Positions 1 to 6,753 of a DNA stretch of 12,514 nucleotides are shown in pieces. The stretch comes from an uncultured Collinsella sp. GTDB lineage: Bacteria; Actinomycetota; Coriobacteriia; Coriobacteriales; Coriobacteriaceae. How positions within the stretch are numbered: the stretch's first letter is position 1; each line of letters begins with the position of its first letter. The translations under genes were made by a program, and so were the position numbers. The stretch covers positions 1 through 12,514 of the forward strand of contig URTP01000049.1 in the NCBI GenBank assembly GCA_900550835.1, in the 5' to 3' direction. The notes under the pieces were generated by a model that had not been told where the DNA came from, ran no database searches, and was given only the letters and a program-made list of their open reading frames with translations.

Positions 1-1346
1 GGTTGGGCTCCGGTGGGCTCGCCGTCGCGTGCCGCCAGCACGCCGTTCACAAACACGGCCTTGGCGCGGCCATGTGCCCCAAAGCCCTCGAGCGGCGTGT
101 AGTCCACGGCCTGATGCTGCGTCGCGGCGCTGATCGTCCAACGCGCGCACGGATCCCACACGCACACGTCGGCATCGGCGCCCTCGGCAAGACAGCCCTT
201 GCGCGGATACATGCCAAAAACGCGCGCCGGGTTCTCGCTCATCAAGCGGCACAGATCCTCGGGACCCAGCTGTCCCTCAAAGCTCGTGGCAATCGCAACG
301 GGACGATGCTCCACGCCGGGCCCGCCGTTGGGAATCGCGCGGAAATCATCGCGTCCTCGGTCCTTTTGCCCGTGCAGATTAAAGCTGCAGTGGTCGGTGG
401 CAATAGTATCGATCTCGCCAGCCACAAGCGCCTCGCGCAGCGCGGCACGGTCACCGGCATGGCGCAGCGGCGGGCTCATCACGTACTTGGCGCCCGCAAA
501 GCCGTCCTCGCCCTGCTCCAGATAGCAGGTGTCGTCGAGCATCAGATACTGAGGGCATGTCTCGACATAGATGTTCTTCTGCCCGCGCGCTTTGGCAGCG
601 CGAATGGCCTCGAGCCCCAGCTTGGTCGAAAGGTGCACCACGTTGACCGGAGCGTCCCCGGCCAAGTGCGCCAGATACAGCAGGCGGCTCACGGCCTCGG
701 CCTCACACACGTCCGGACGGCTGAGCGCATGGCCCTCGGGCCCGTGGATACCCTGCTCAAACACGCGCTTCTGCAGCGCGTTGACCAACGTGCCGTTCTC
801 GCAATGCACGCACAGGATACCGCCCACGCGCTTGAGCTCCTCCAGCACCTCGAGCGTCTCGGCATCGTCCAGGCGCAGATGGTCGTAGGCAAAGTAGGTC
901 TTAAACGACGACACGCCCGCCTCGCGCATGGCCGAAAGATCGGCGCGGTTGCGCTCATTCCACTCGGCAAGCGCCATATGGAAGGCATAGTTGGCGGTGC
1001 AGGTGCCGTCGGCGCGATGACGCCACTCGACCAAGGCATCGGGCATGGTCACGCCGCGATCGGCCGTCGCGTAGTCCACAATGGTCGTCGTGCCGCCGCA
1101 GGCAGCCGCGCGCGTGCCGGTCTCAAAGCTATCGGCTGTCCAATCCATGCCGGTCCAGCACTGCATGTGCGTGTGCCCATCGATAAAGCCCGGGAACACC
1201 CAGCAGCCCGCAGCATCCTCGACGGTATCGCCCTCGGCCGGCTCAATCGCCGCGGCAATCCGCACGATCTTATCGCCATCCATGGCAAGATCGGCGCGGC
1301 GAAGCCCCTGGGGCGTCACGAGTGCGCCGTTTTTGATGATGATCAT
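1..1346 (-). CDS. hyuA: Hydantoinase / dihydropyrimidinase (HyuA/YgeZ-like), 3' end cut by window edge
   Basis: This metal-dependent cyclic amidase of the amidohydrolase superfamily opens hydantoin or dihydropyrimidine rings in the cytoplasm. In purine-breakdown clusters it is thought to act on a ring or ureide intermediate. My reverse-strand translation gives 448 residues with no stop before the edge; the family is about 460 long, so roughly a dozen residues are missing. Visible metal and catalytic residues are the GHTH motif (H58, H60), the lysine of SSFKTYF (about K149, normally carboxylated), H181 in VHCEN, H238 in VHLS and D318 in ATDHC. The ATG at 1346 follows AAGGAG at 5 bases, and that site overlaps the stop of the upstream mocA-like gene (gap 9 bases), so the two are co-transcribed and probably coupled. 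Family assignment is firm. The exact substrate is not readable from sequence. Confidence 0.93.
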   Translation of the reverse strand, partial: MIIIKNGALVTPQGLRRADLAMDGDKIVRIAAAIEPAEGDTVEDAAGCWVFPGFIDGHTHMQCWTGMDWTADSFETGTRAAACGGTTTIVDYATADRGVTMPDALVEWRHRADGTCTANYAFHMALAEWNERNRADLSAMREAGVSSFKTYFAYDHLRLDDAETLEVLEELKRVGGILCVHCENGTLVNALQKRVFEQGIHGPEGHALSRPDVCEAEAVSRLLYLAHLAGDAPVNVVHLSTKLGLEAIRAAKARGQKNIYVETCPQYLMLDDTCYLEQGEDGFAGAKYVMSPPLRHAGDRAALREALVAGEIDTIATDHCSFNLHGQKDRGRDDFRAIPNGGPGVEHRPVAIATSFEGQLGPEDLCRLMSENPARVFGMYPRKGCLAEGADADVCVWDPCARWTISAATQHQAVDYTPLEGFGAHGRAKAVFVNGVLAARDGEPTGAQ

Positions 1347-1355
1347 AATTGCTCC

Positions 1356-1970
1356 TTATTGATTGATGCAGTTGGCCACGCGATCAAAATACGAGCAGGC
1401 GGCGATATGCTCCGTTATGCGTCGCTGTCCCTTGACGGTATCGACGTCCCACAGCTCGTAGGCACGCGCCTCGACCAGCACCACGTCGGTACGGTCCTTG
1501 AGGATCGAACCGCCGCCGTCCTTACCCTCAAGACACATAAGTGCATCGAACAGTTCCGCCGGAAAGAGCACCGGGCTCGAAGGCTCACCGTTGCACGCAA
1601 GACGCACCGGATGCTTGCGGCCACGCTCGTCAAATGCACGAACCATAGCCTCAAAAGAATCCGAACTCACGAGCGGCTGGTCGCCCGGCAAAAAGAGGCA
1701 ACCTTTCCAGTTGCGTTCGACTCCCCACGAAAGGCCCGCACGGACGCTTTCGCTGCGCAGCTCGCCATCGTGCAGCACGCACGGGCAATGCTTGTCATCA
1801 CAAATCTGAGCGACCTCGGGCCAACGCGTCGAAACCACAACGTCAAAGCCCCGGGGAACCGAATCAATGGTCCGGGCAATCAGCGGCTCGCCATAGATAT
1901 CGGCGAGCATCTTGTTAGAGCCAAATCGCTTGCCCTCGCCCGAAGCCATAATGACGCAACCGAGTTTCAT
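1356..1970 (-). CDS. mocA: MobA/MocA-like nucleotidyltransferase (YgfJ family)
   Basis: This 204-residue protein has the NTP-transferase fold of molybdenum-cofactor cytidylyl/guanylyltransferases. The N-terminal nucleotide loop reads MASGEGKRFGSNKML (residues 8-22), and a PGDQPLV segment at about 95-101 supplies the metal-binding aspartate. Proteins of this type attach CMP or GMP to molybdopterin for xanthine-dehydrogenase-like molybdoenzymes, which fits the purine-degradation neighbours even though no such hydroxylase lies in this window. It is the first gene after a terminator-like hairpin downstream of carbamate kinase and sits 9 bases before the hydantoinase gene. The ATG at 1970 has GGAGG about 9 bases upstream. 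The family is clear. The CTP versus GTP preference, and the precise symbol (mocA or ygfJ), are inferred from context. Confidence 0.85.
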   Translation of the reverse strand: MKLGCVIMASGEGKRFGSNKMLADIYGEPLIARTIDSVPRGFDVVVSTRWPEVAQICDDKHCPCVLHDGELRSESVRAGLSWGVERNWKGCLFLPGDQPLVSSDSFEAMVRAFDERGRKHPVRLACNGEPSSPVLFPAELFDALMCLEGKDGGGSILKDRTDVVLVEARAYELWDVDTVKGQRRITEHIAACSYFDRVANCINQ

Positions 1971-2007
1971 CTCCGCAAACCTCCCCTGGCTGCCTTGGAC
2001 ACCATAG

Positions 2008-2028
2008 TTGCTATACCCACCATAGCAA
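2008..2028. repeat. Short inverted repeat upstream of mocA
   Basis: TTGCTAT and ATAGCAA form a perfect 7-base inverted repeat around a 7-base spacer, in the 177-base gap between the carbamate kinase and mocA genes. On the coding strand an 8-base direct repeat CTATGGTG overlaps it. It could be an operator or a small hairpin in the mocA leader. Repeats this short can occur by chance. Confidence 0.3.
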
Positions 2029-2095
2029 GCTCACACTCCGTCGGAACAGGCACGCACTCGTTTTCCAGCGAACGCCTCTTGGCTCCCCATAGCAC

Positions 2096-2132
2096 AAAGG
2101 AGGGCACCCCGCGACGCAGGGCACCCTCCTCA
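2096..2132 (-). terminator. Probable terminator after carbamate kinase gene
   Basis: On the minus strand, 16 bases past the arcC stop, GGAGGG pairs with CCCTCC. An inner CCC/GGG stem is separated from it by a two-base mismatch, and the run TTTGTGCT follows. The stem is strong and the T tract short, so termination may be partial, with some read-through into mocA and the hydantoinase gene. Confidence 0.6.
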
Positions 2133-2147
2133 ATGGTGCAGATATGC

Positions 2148-3098
2148 CTACTCAGCGTCGCCGGTAAACGTGGTACCGGTCTTGCCGGCAAGACCGTCAC
2201 GCGCCTTCTCGAGCAGCGTGATGAGCGCCGTGCGGCCCGGCTTGCTCTCGGCAAACGTCGAGGCGGCCTGGACCTTGGGCAGCATGGAGCCGCGACCGAA
2301 CTCGTTGGCCTCGGACAGACGCTTTACGTCAGCCGCGGTCAGCGTGTCGAGCCACTGCTCGTGGTCGGTGCCAAAGCCAATGGCAACCTTCTCCACGGCC
2401 GTCAGGATAATCAGGGCATCGGCATCGAGCTGCTCGGCGAGCTTCTCGGCCGCAAAGTCCTTATCGATGACGGCGGCAGCGCCCTTAAGGTGGTTGCCCT
2501 GGGCCTTGGTGACGGGAATGCCGCCACCGCCGCAGGAGATCACCACGTGGTTGGACTCGACGAGCGACTTGATGGTGTCGAGCTCGACGATGTTCACGGG
2601 CTTGGGCGAAGCCACCACGCGACGGAAGCCCTGCTTCTCGTCGTGGATGAACTGGTAGCCGCGGTCGGCCTCCAGCTCCTTGGCCTCGGCCTCGCTCATC
2701 CACGGACCGATCGGCTTGACCGGGTCGGCAAAGGCCGGGTCGTCTGCCGCAACCTCGACCTGGGTGAGCACGGTGGCGACACCCTTGTCGATATTGCGGT
2801 CGAGCATTTCCTCGCGCAGCGCATTTTGCAGGTCATAGCCAATGTAGCCCTGGCTCATGGCGCCGCAAACGGACAGCGGGCAGGGAACGTACTTCTGAGG
2901 GTTAGAGCGCGTGAGCTCGGCCATCGCGTTGGCGATCATACCCACCTGGGGACCGTTGCCATGCACGACGACAACCTCGTTGCCCTCCTCGATCAGGTCG
3001 ACGATAGCCTTGGAAGTCGTCTTGACGGCCTCCATCTGCTCGGGAAGGTTGGCGCCGAGGGCGTTTCCACCCAGGGCGACAACAATACGCTTAGCCAT
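2148..3098 (-). CDS. arcC: Carbamate kinase (ArcC/YqeA family)
   Basis: This 316-residue protein has the usual family length. It catalyses reversible phosphate transfer between carbamoyl phosphate and ADP, giving ATP, CO2 and ammonia, and so makes ATP in fermentative ureide or citrulline breakdown. Visible amino-acid-kinase signatures are LGGNALG near residue 9, HGNGPQVG (46-53), SCGGGGIPV (188-196), KGAAAVIDKD (205-214) and GSMLPKVQA (270-278). The gene starts 14 bases after the YgeW-like carbamoyltransferase stop with only a weak Shine-Dalgarno, so it probably depends on translation of that gene. The pairing implies that carbamoyl phosphate released by the transferase is used here for ATP. 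In the E. coli purine cluster the matching gene is yqeA. No lesions are visible. Confidence 0.95.
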   Translation of the reverse strand: MAKRIVVALGGNALGANLPEQMEAVKTTSKAIVDLIEEGNEVVVVHGNGPQVGMIANAMAELTRSNPQKYVPCPLSVCGAMSQGYIGYDLQNALREEMLDRNIDKGVATVLTQVEVAADDPAFADPVKPIGPWMSEAEAKELEADRGYQFIHDEKQGFRRVVASPKPVNIVELDTIKSLVESNHVVISCGGGGIPVTKAQGNHLKGAAAVIDKDFAAEKLAEQLDADALIILTAVEKVAIGFGTDHEQWLDTLTAADVKRLSEANEFGRGSMLPKVQAASTFAESKPGRTALITLLEKARDGLAGKTGTTFTGDAE

Positions 3099-3112
3099 TT
3101 CTCAGCCCAGCT

Positions 3113-4315
3113 TTAGGCCTGGAACCAACGGGCGGTGTTGCGCTCGTCGAGGGCCTTGAGGGTAGCGGCGGGATCGGCAACCTTCTGCAGGAACATCATG
3201 GCTGCGATGGCGTACGGCTTGTAGCTGGCCTCCTTGTACATGCCCACGCGGTGCATGTCGAAGACGTCGGCGTTGACCTCGCCGTGCTCGCAAGAGACAC
3301 CGGAGATGTCGGCAGGCAGCGGATGCATAAAGATGGTGTCCTGGCCGTTGGCGGTCTTCTCCATGAGCTCGGTCGTGGAGCACCAATCCTGATGCGTGGC
3401 GTTCTGAGCGAGCAGCTCCTTCTCGAGTGCAGCGATGCCGGCGTCGTCGCCCTCGGCGTACAGGTTGGTGCGCTTCTCCATGGCGGCAAACGGAGCCCAG
3501 CTCTTCGGGATCACGATGTCGGCGCCCTCGAAGGCCTCGGCCATGGTGTTGACCTGCTTAAAGGTGGTGCCGGACTCGGCGGCATAACCCTTGGCGCGCT
3601 CGACGACCTCGGGCATGAGGTCGTAGCCCTCGGGGTGGGCCAAGGTGACGTCCATGCCAAAACGGGGCAGCAGGCTGATCAGCGACTGCGGGCAGGACAG
3701 CGGCTTGCCGTAAGAGGGCGAGTAGGCCCAGGTGACGGCAACCTTCTTGCCCTTGAGGTTCTCAAGACCGCCAAACTCGTTGATGAGGTAGAGCATGTCG
3801 GCAGAGGACTGCGTGGGGTGATCGGAATCGGACTGCAGGGAGATGAGCGTGGGACGGTGATCCAGAACGCCGTCCTCGTAGGCCTGCTGGACAGACTCGG
3901 AGACCTCGGCCATGTAGGCGTCGCCCTTGCCGATGTACATGTCGTCACGGATGCCGATGACGTCGGCCATGAAGGAGATCATGGTAGCGGTCTCGCGGAC
4001 GGTCTCGCCGTGAGCGATCTGGGACTTCTTCTCGTCCAGGTCCTGCAGCTCAAGACCGAGCAGGTTGGCTGCCTTAGAGAAGGAGAAGCGCGTACGGGTG
4101 GAGTTGTCACGGAACAGGGAGACGGCCAGACCCGAATCGAAGATCTTGGACGAAACGTTGTTCTCGCGCAGCTCGCGCAGGGCGTCGGCGACGATGTAGA
4201 GCGCCTTGAGCTCATCGGTGGTCTTATCCCAGGTGTGCAGGAAGTCGCTGCCGTACATGCCCTTAAAATCGAGGCCGTTCAGCTGCTCGACGAGCTCGGT
4301 AAACTTGGCGTCCAT
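3113..4315 (-). CDS. ygeW: YgeW-type carbamoyltransferase (knotted aspartate/ornithine transcarbamylase family)
   Basis: This 400-residue protein matches the length of E. coli YgeW (about 396). It carries the carbamoyl-phosphate binding motif STRTR (72-76, within SLFRDNSTRTRF), a SDSDHPTQ segment (about 163-169) and HPLPADI (331-337). The family is a knotted transcarbamylase trimer whose true substrate has not been settled. In ureide/purine catabolism it probably runs in the phosphorolytic direction, making carbamoyl phosphate for the next gene, carbamate kinase. I chose the ATG at 4315 because AAAGGA lies 7 bases upstream and MDAKFTELVEQL matches the family start. An upstream in-frame extension to 4501 crosses non-coding sequence and is rejected. 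It lies 201 bases downstream of the ygeY stop, with a hairpin between, and probably has its own promoter. Confidence 0.93.
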   Translation of the reverse strand: MDAKFTELVEQLNGLDFKGMYGSDFLHTWDKTTDELKALYIVADALRELRENNVSSKIFDSGLAVSLFRDNSTRTRFSFSKAANLLGLELQDLDEKKSQIAHGETVRETATMISFMADVIGIRDDMYIGKGDAYMAEVSESVQQAYEDGVLDHRPTLISLQSDSDHPTQSSADMLYLINEFGGLENLKGKKVAVTWAYSPSYGKPLSCPQSLISLLPRFGMDVTLAHPEGYDLMPEVVERAKGYAAESGTTFKQVNTMAEAFEGADIVIPKSWAPFAAMEKRTNLYAEGDDAGIAALEKELLAQNATHQDWCSTTELMEKTANGQDTIFMHPLPADISGVSCEHGEVNADVFDMHRVGMYKEASYKPYAIAAMMFLQKVADPAATLKALDERNTARWFQA

Positions 4316-4469
4316 GTAAATATCCTTTCCAAAGATGAAACGATTGCAATGAGTAGATGTGCTCCGGCATGCGCGTGTGGCTAGAACATGCAGAGCACTA
4401 TGACGAGGACCCGCTACCGTTGAGGAAGCATGGGAGATAACGACCGCGGGCCCCAAGTCAACAGGGGGT
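4316..4469. other. Leader region of the ygeW operon
   Basis: This stretch between the ygeW start and the hairpin after ygeY holds the ygeW ribosome site (AAAGGA at about 4323-4328, minus strand). A possible -35-like TTGCAA is seen on the minus strand, but I find no convincing -10 partner. No gene is supported here. Confidence 0.4.
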
Positions 4470-4494
4470 GCCGGGGACACGAGATGTCCCCGGC
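4470..4494. terminator. Perfect hairpin downstream of ygeY
   Basis: GCCGGGGACA pairs perfectly with TGTCCCCGGC around a 5-base loop, 22 bases past the ygeY stop. There is no T run on either side, so it may be a Rho-assisted terminator, a processing site or an mRNA-stabilising hairpin rather than a classical intrinsic terminator. Confidence 0.5.
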
Positions 4495-4516
4495 TCAACA
4501 AGATCGAGGAATGGGA

Positions 4517-5890
4517 CTAATCGATCTTGTTGTTGGTCAGACCGGCGCGGAACACGGTGGCGTCGCCATCGGCCTGGCTCGGATCGTAGAGGTTCAGGGC
4601 AGCCACATACATGGCGGCAGCGGTGACCAGGTCGTCCTTGTAGGTGACCTCGTTGGGGGCGTGAGCCTGAGACTCGGCACCCGGGCCGAAGCCGACGCAG
4701 GGGATGCCATAGCGGCCCTGGATGGAAACGCAGTTCGTGGAGAAGGTCCACTTGTCGCACAGCGGACGACCGGTGCGCTTGTCCATGCTGGGCTCGCAGC
4801 CGATGCGCTCGTCACCGAACATGGCCTTGTGGGCGTCGACGAGGGCCTTGACGTGCGGAGCGGTCTCCTTGTTGATCCACGTGGGGAAGTAAGCCTCGGT
4901 CTCGTAAACCTCGCCGGTCCAGGACGGACGGTCGTACATGTACATGGAGACCTTCACGTCGTCGCCGTACTTCTTGGCGGCCGGCAGGTTACGGATCTCG
5001 TCCAGGCAGGACTCCCAGGTCTCACCGGCGGTCATGCGACGGTCGATGGAGATGGCGCAGGAGTCAGCGACGGCGCAGCGGCTGGGGCTGGTGTAGAAGA
5101 TCTGGCTGACGGTGCAGGTGCCGCGGCCCAGGAAGCGGGCATCCTCAAAGTGCTCGGGGTTGTACTTGGGGTCGAGCATCTTGACGAGGCCCTTGATGTC
5201 GGTCGACTCGTCGCAGCCGTTGTTGTTGAGGGCGCGGACGTCGGCGATGATGTCGGCCATCTTGTAGATGGCGTTGTCGCCGCGGTCGGGAGCGGAACCG
5301 TGGCAGGAGGTGCCGTGAACGTCGACGCGGATCTCCATGCGGCCGCGGTGACCGCGATAGATGCCGCCGTCGGTGGGCTCGGTGGAAATGACGAACTCGG
5401 GCTTAATGCCGTCCTTGTTGTAGATGTACTGCCAGCACATGCCGTCGCAGTCCTCTTCCTGGACGGTGCCGACGACCATGATCTTGTAGCCCTCGGGGAT
5501 GAGGCCCATGTCCTTCATCATCTTGGCAGCATAGGTAGCAGAAGCCATGCCGCCCTCCTGGTCGGAGCCGCCGCGGCCGTAGATGATATCGTCGGTTTCG
5601 TAGCCCTGATAGGGGTCGGCCTCCCAGTTGTCCCGGTTGCCGATGCCCACGGTGTCCACATGGGAGTCCAGAGCGATGATCTTGTCGCCCTCGCCCATCC
5701 AGCCGATGACGTTGCCCAGCTTGTCGAACTCGACCTTGTCATAACCCAGAGCCTTCATCTCCTCGGCGATGCGATGCACCACGCCCTTCTCCTCACAGGA
5801 CTCGGAAGGAATGGCGATCATGTCACGCAGGAACTTGACCATAGCGGGCTTATAGCCCTCGGCTGCTTTTTTGATGGCTTCGAAATCCAT
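4517..5890 (-). CDS. ygeY: YgeY-type M20 family metallopeptidase/deacylase
   Basis: This 457-residue dizinc hydrolase of the M20/ArgE/DapE family cleaves an amide or amidine-type bond in the urate/purine degradation cluster; the native substrate is not settled. Visible ligands and motifs are SHVDT (H77, D79), GSDQEGG (D110), the catalytic QEED (E145/E146), STEPTD (E171), TSCHGSAP (H197) in the lid domain, and a C-terminal AHAPNE. It is about 50 residues longer than E. coli YgeY, with extra segments near 225-255 and around the sequence GCEPSMDKRTGRP. The ATG at 5890 follows CGGAGG, and a strong promoter lies upstream (5961-5988). Codon preference drifts along the gene: the first ~80 residues use GTG freely and CTG for leucine, while later parts favour GTC and CTC. 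A join inside the gene is therefore possible. Confidence 0.93.
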   Translation of the reverse strand: MDFEAIKKAAEGYKPAMVKFLRDMIAIPSESCEEKGVVHRIAEEMKALGYDKVEFDKLGNVIGWMGEGDKIIALDSHVDTVGIGNRDNWEADPYQGYETDDIIYGRGGSDQEGGMASATYAAKMMKDMGLIPEGYKIMVVGTVQEEDCDGMCWQYIYNKDGIKPEFVISTEPTDGGIYRGHRGRMEIRVDVHGTSCHGSAPDRGDNAIYKMADIIADVRALNNNGCDESTDIKGLVKMLDPKYNPEHFEDARFLGRGTCTVSQIFYTSPSRCAVADSCAISIDRRMTAGETWESCLDEIRNLPAAKKYGDDVKVSMYMYDRPSWTGEVYETEAYFPTWINKETAPHVKALVDAHKAMFGDERIGCEPSMDKRTGRPLCDKWTFSTNCVSIQGRYGIPCVGFGPGAESQAHAPNEVTYKDDLVTAAAMYVAALNLYDPSQADGDATVFRAGLTNNKID

Positions 5891-5960
5891 AGTATACCTC
5901 CGTTAAAATTTTATGATCGTGACAGACGTATTCAGACAAATTATTTACCCTTACAGCACC

Positions 5961-5988
5961 ATCATACCACAGTCCCGGCAGATGTCAA
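5961..5988 (-). promoter_or_regulatory. Sigma-A-type promoter of ygeY
   Basis: On the minus strand TTGACA (5988-5983) and TATGAT (5966-5961) are separated by 16 bases, giving a leader of about 65 bases before the ygeY start. The element resembles the divergent promoter at 6030-6057: 21 of 29 aligned positions are the same, including a shared TCTGC and TGTGGTAT. Confidence 0.8.
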
Positions 5989-5994
5989 ACAAAA

Positions 5995-6023
5995 ATTCAT
6001 GAAACCAAAAAGTTTTTCTGAAT
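5995..6023. promoter_or_regulatory. Candidate operator midway between divergent promoters
   Basis: ATTCA and TGAAT sit at equal distance (14 bases) on either side of position 6009, with AAAC and GTTT inside. They form an imperfect dyad exactly centred between the two -35 boxes (5988 and 6030). It is a reasonable binding site for the divergently encoded YheO/DauR-type regulator. This is inferred from position and symmetry only. Confidence 0.5.
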
Positions 6024-6029
6024 GAGGCA

Positions 6030-6057
6030 TTGATTTCTGCGAAAAGTGTGGTATCAT
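6030..6057 (+). promoter_or_regulatory. Promoter of the regulator-PLP enzyme operon
   Basis: TTGATT (6030-6035) and TATCAT (6052-6057) are spaced by 16 bases, about 35 bases upstream of the regulator start. It is nearly a mirror image of the ygeY promoter, so the two are likely co-regulated. Confidence 0.72.
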
Positions 6058-6092
6058 GTAGCTGTGAAAGATTCAAAACAGGAGGCGGATAC

Positions 6093-6737
6093 ATGGAGAC
6101 AAGACGGCTGGAAACGCTGAAGCAGATCGCCGCCGGTGTGGCGGCCCAGTTCGGGAGCAACTGCGAGGTGGTGATCCACGACGTATCGGGCAACCGGCCG
6201 GATCACACCATCGTACACATCGAAAACGGCCATGTATCCGGCCGTAAGGTGGGCGACGGAGCGTCGCAGGTGGTGCTGGACCAATTGGCCCGGCAGGACG
6301 AGCAGCCAAAGGATCACCTGTGCTATCTGACCCGTACCCCGGATGGCAAGATCCTCAAGTCCTCGTCGCTGTACATCCGCAACAGCCGGGGCGGCGTGGT
6401 AGCCATCTTCTCCATCAACTACGATGTGTCGGGGCTGATGATGATCCAGAACACCATCGGGGAGCTGCTTTCTACCCGTGACAAGGAGCAGACGGAGCCG
6501 GAGCGCATCATCAACGTCAACGCCGTCCTCGACGAGCTCATCGACCAGTCGGTGGCCATGGTGGGAAAGCCTGTGGCCCTGATGAACAAGGAGGACAAGG
6601 TTCGGGCCATCCAGTTTCTGAACCAGTCGGGGGCCTTTCTGGTGACCAAGTCCGGCGACAAAGTGGCAAAATACTTCGGTATTTCCAAATATACCCTATA
6701 TTCCTACATCGACGCAAACAAAGACGGAGACAAATGA
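6093..6737 (+). CDS. YheO/DauR-family transcriptional regulator (PAS-like + HTH)
   Basis: This 214-residue protein has the two-part layout of the YheO-like family. A PAS-like sensor spans about residues 8-118 (it includes CEVVIHDVSG near 24-33 and GGVVAIFSINYDVSGL near 100-115). A C-terminal HTH follows at about 155-210, with the recognition region DKVAKYFGISKYTLYSYID. Relatives include DauR, which controls D-amino-acid breakdown genes. The sensor probably binds a small amino acid or related metabolite. I chose the ATG at 6093 because AGGAGG lies 7 bases upstream and the family starts close to here; a longer in-frame opening at 6030 would overlap the promoter. It is followed after 16 bases by the PLP enzyme and is divergent from ygeY, so local control of both units is likely. 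Confidence 0.9.
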   Translation: METRRLETLKQIAAGVAAQFGSNCEVVIHDVSGNRPDHTIVHIENGHVSGRKVGDGASQVVLDQLARQDEQPKDHLCYLTRTPDGKILKSSSLYIRNSRGGVVAIFSINYDVSGLMMIQNTIGELLSTRDKEQTEPERIINVNAVLDELIDQSVAMVGKPVALMNKEDKVRAIQFLNQSGAFLVTKSGDKVAKYFGISKYTLYSYIDANKDGDK

Positions 6738-6753
6738 AACAGGAGGAAAAAAC

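Noticed and set aside
1967..2254. Minus-strand frame ending in an ATGA overlap with mocA
   Set aside because: Most of it is an alternative frame of arcC and passes through its terminator; a short leader peptide is possible but unsupported.
3..3116. Very long plus-strand open frame (1037 codons) opposite hyuA, mocA and arcC
   Set aside because: It runs antisense to three genes with clear catalytic motifs, crosses their intergenic gaps, and its translation is low-complexity Arg/Ala/His/Leu-rich. It is a by-product of GC-rich codon bias.
3251..4384. Plus-strand open frame opposite ygeW
   Set aside because: Antisense shadow with repetitive Gly/Leu/Val composition and no credible start signal.
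4316..4501. N-terminal extension of ygeW up to 4501
   Set aside because: It would translate the intergenic hairpin region; the ATG at 4315 has a good ribosome site and matches the family start.
4430..6025. Plus-strand open frame opposite ygeY running into the promoter region
   Set aside because: Shadow of ygeY; it crosses the divergent promoters and has no ribosome site.
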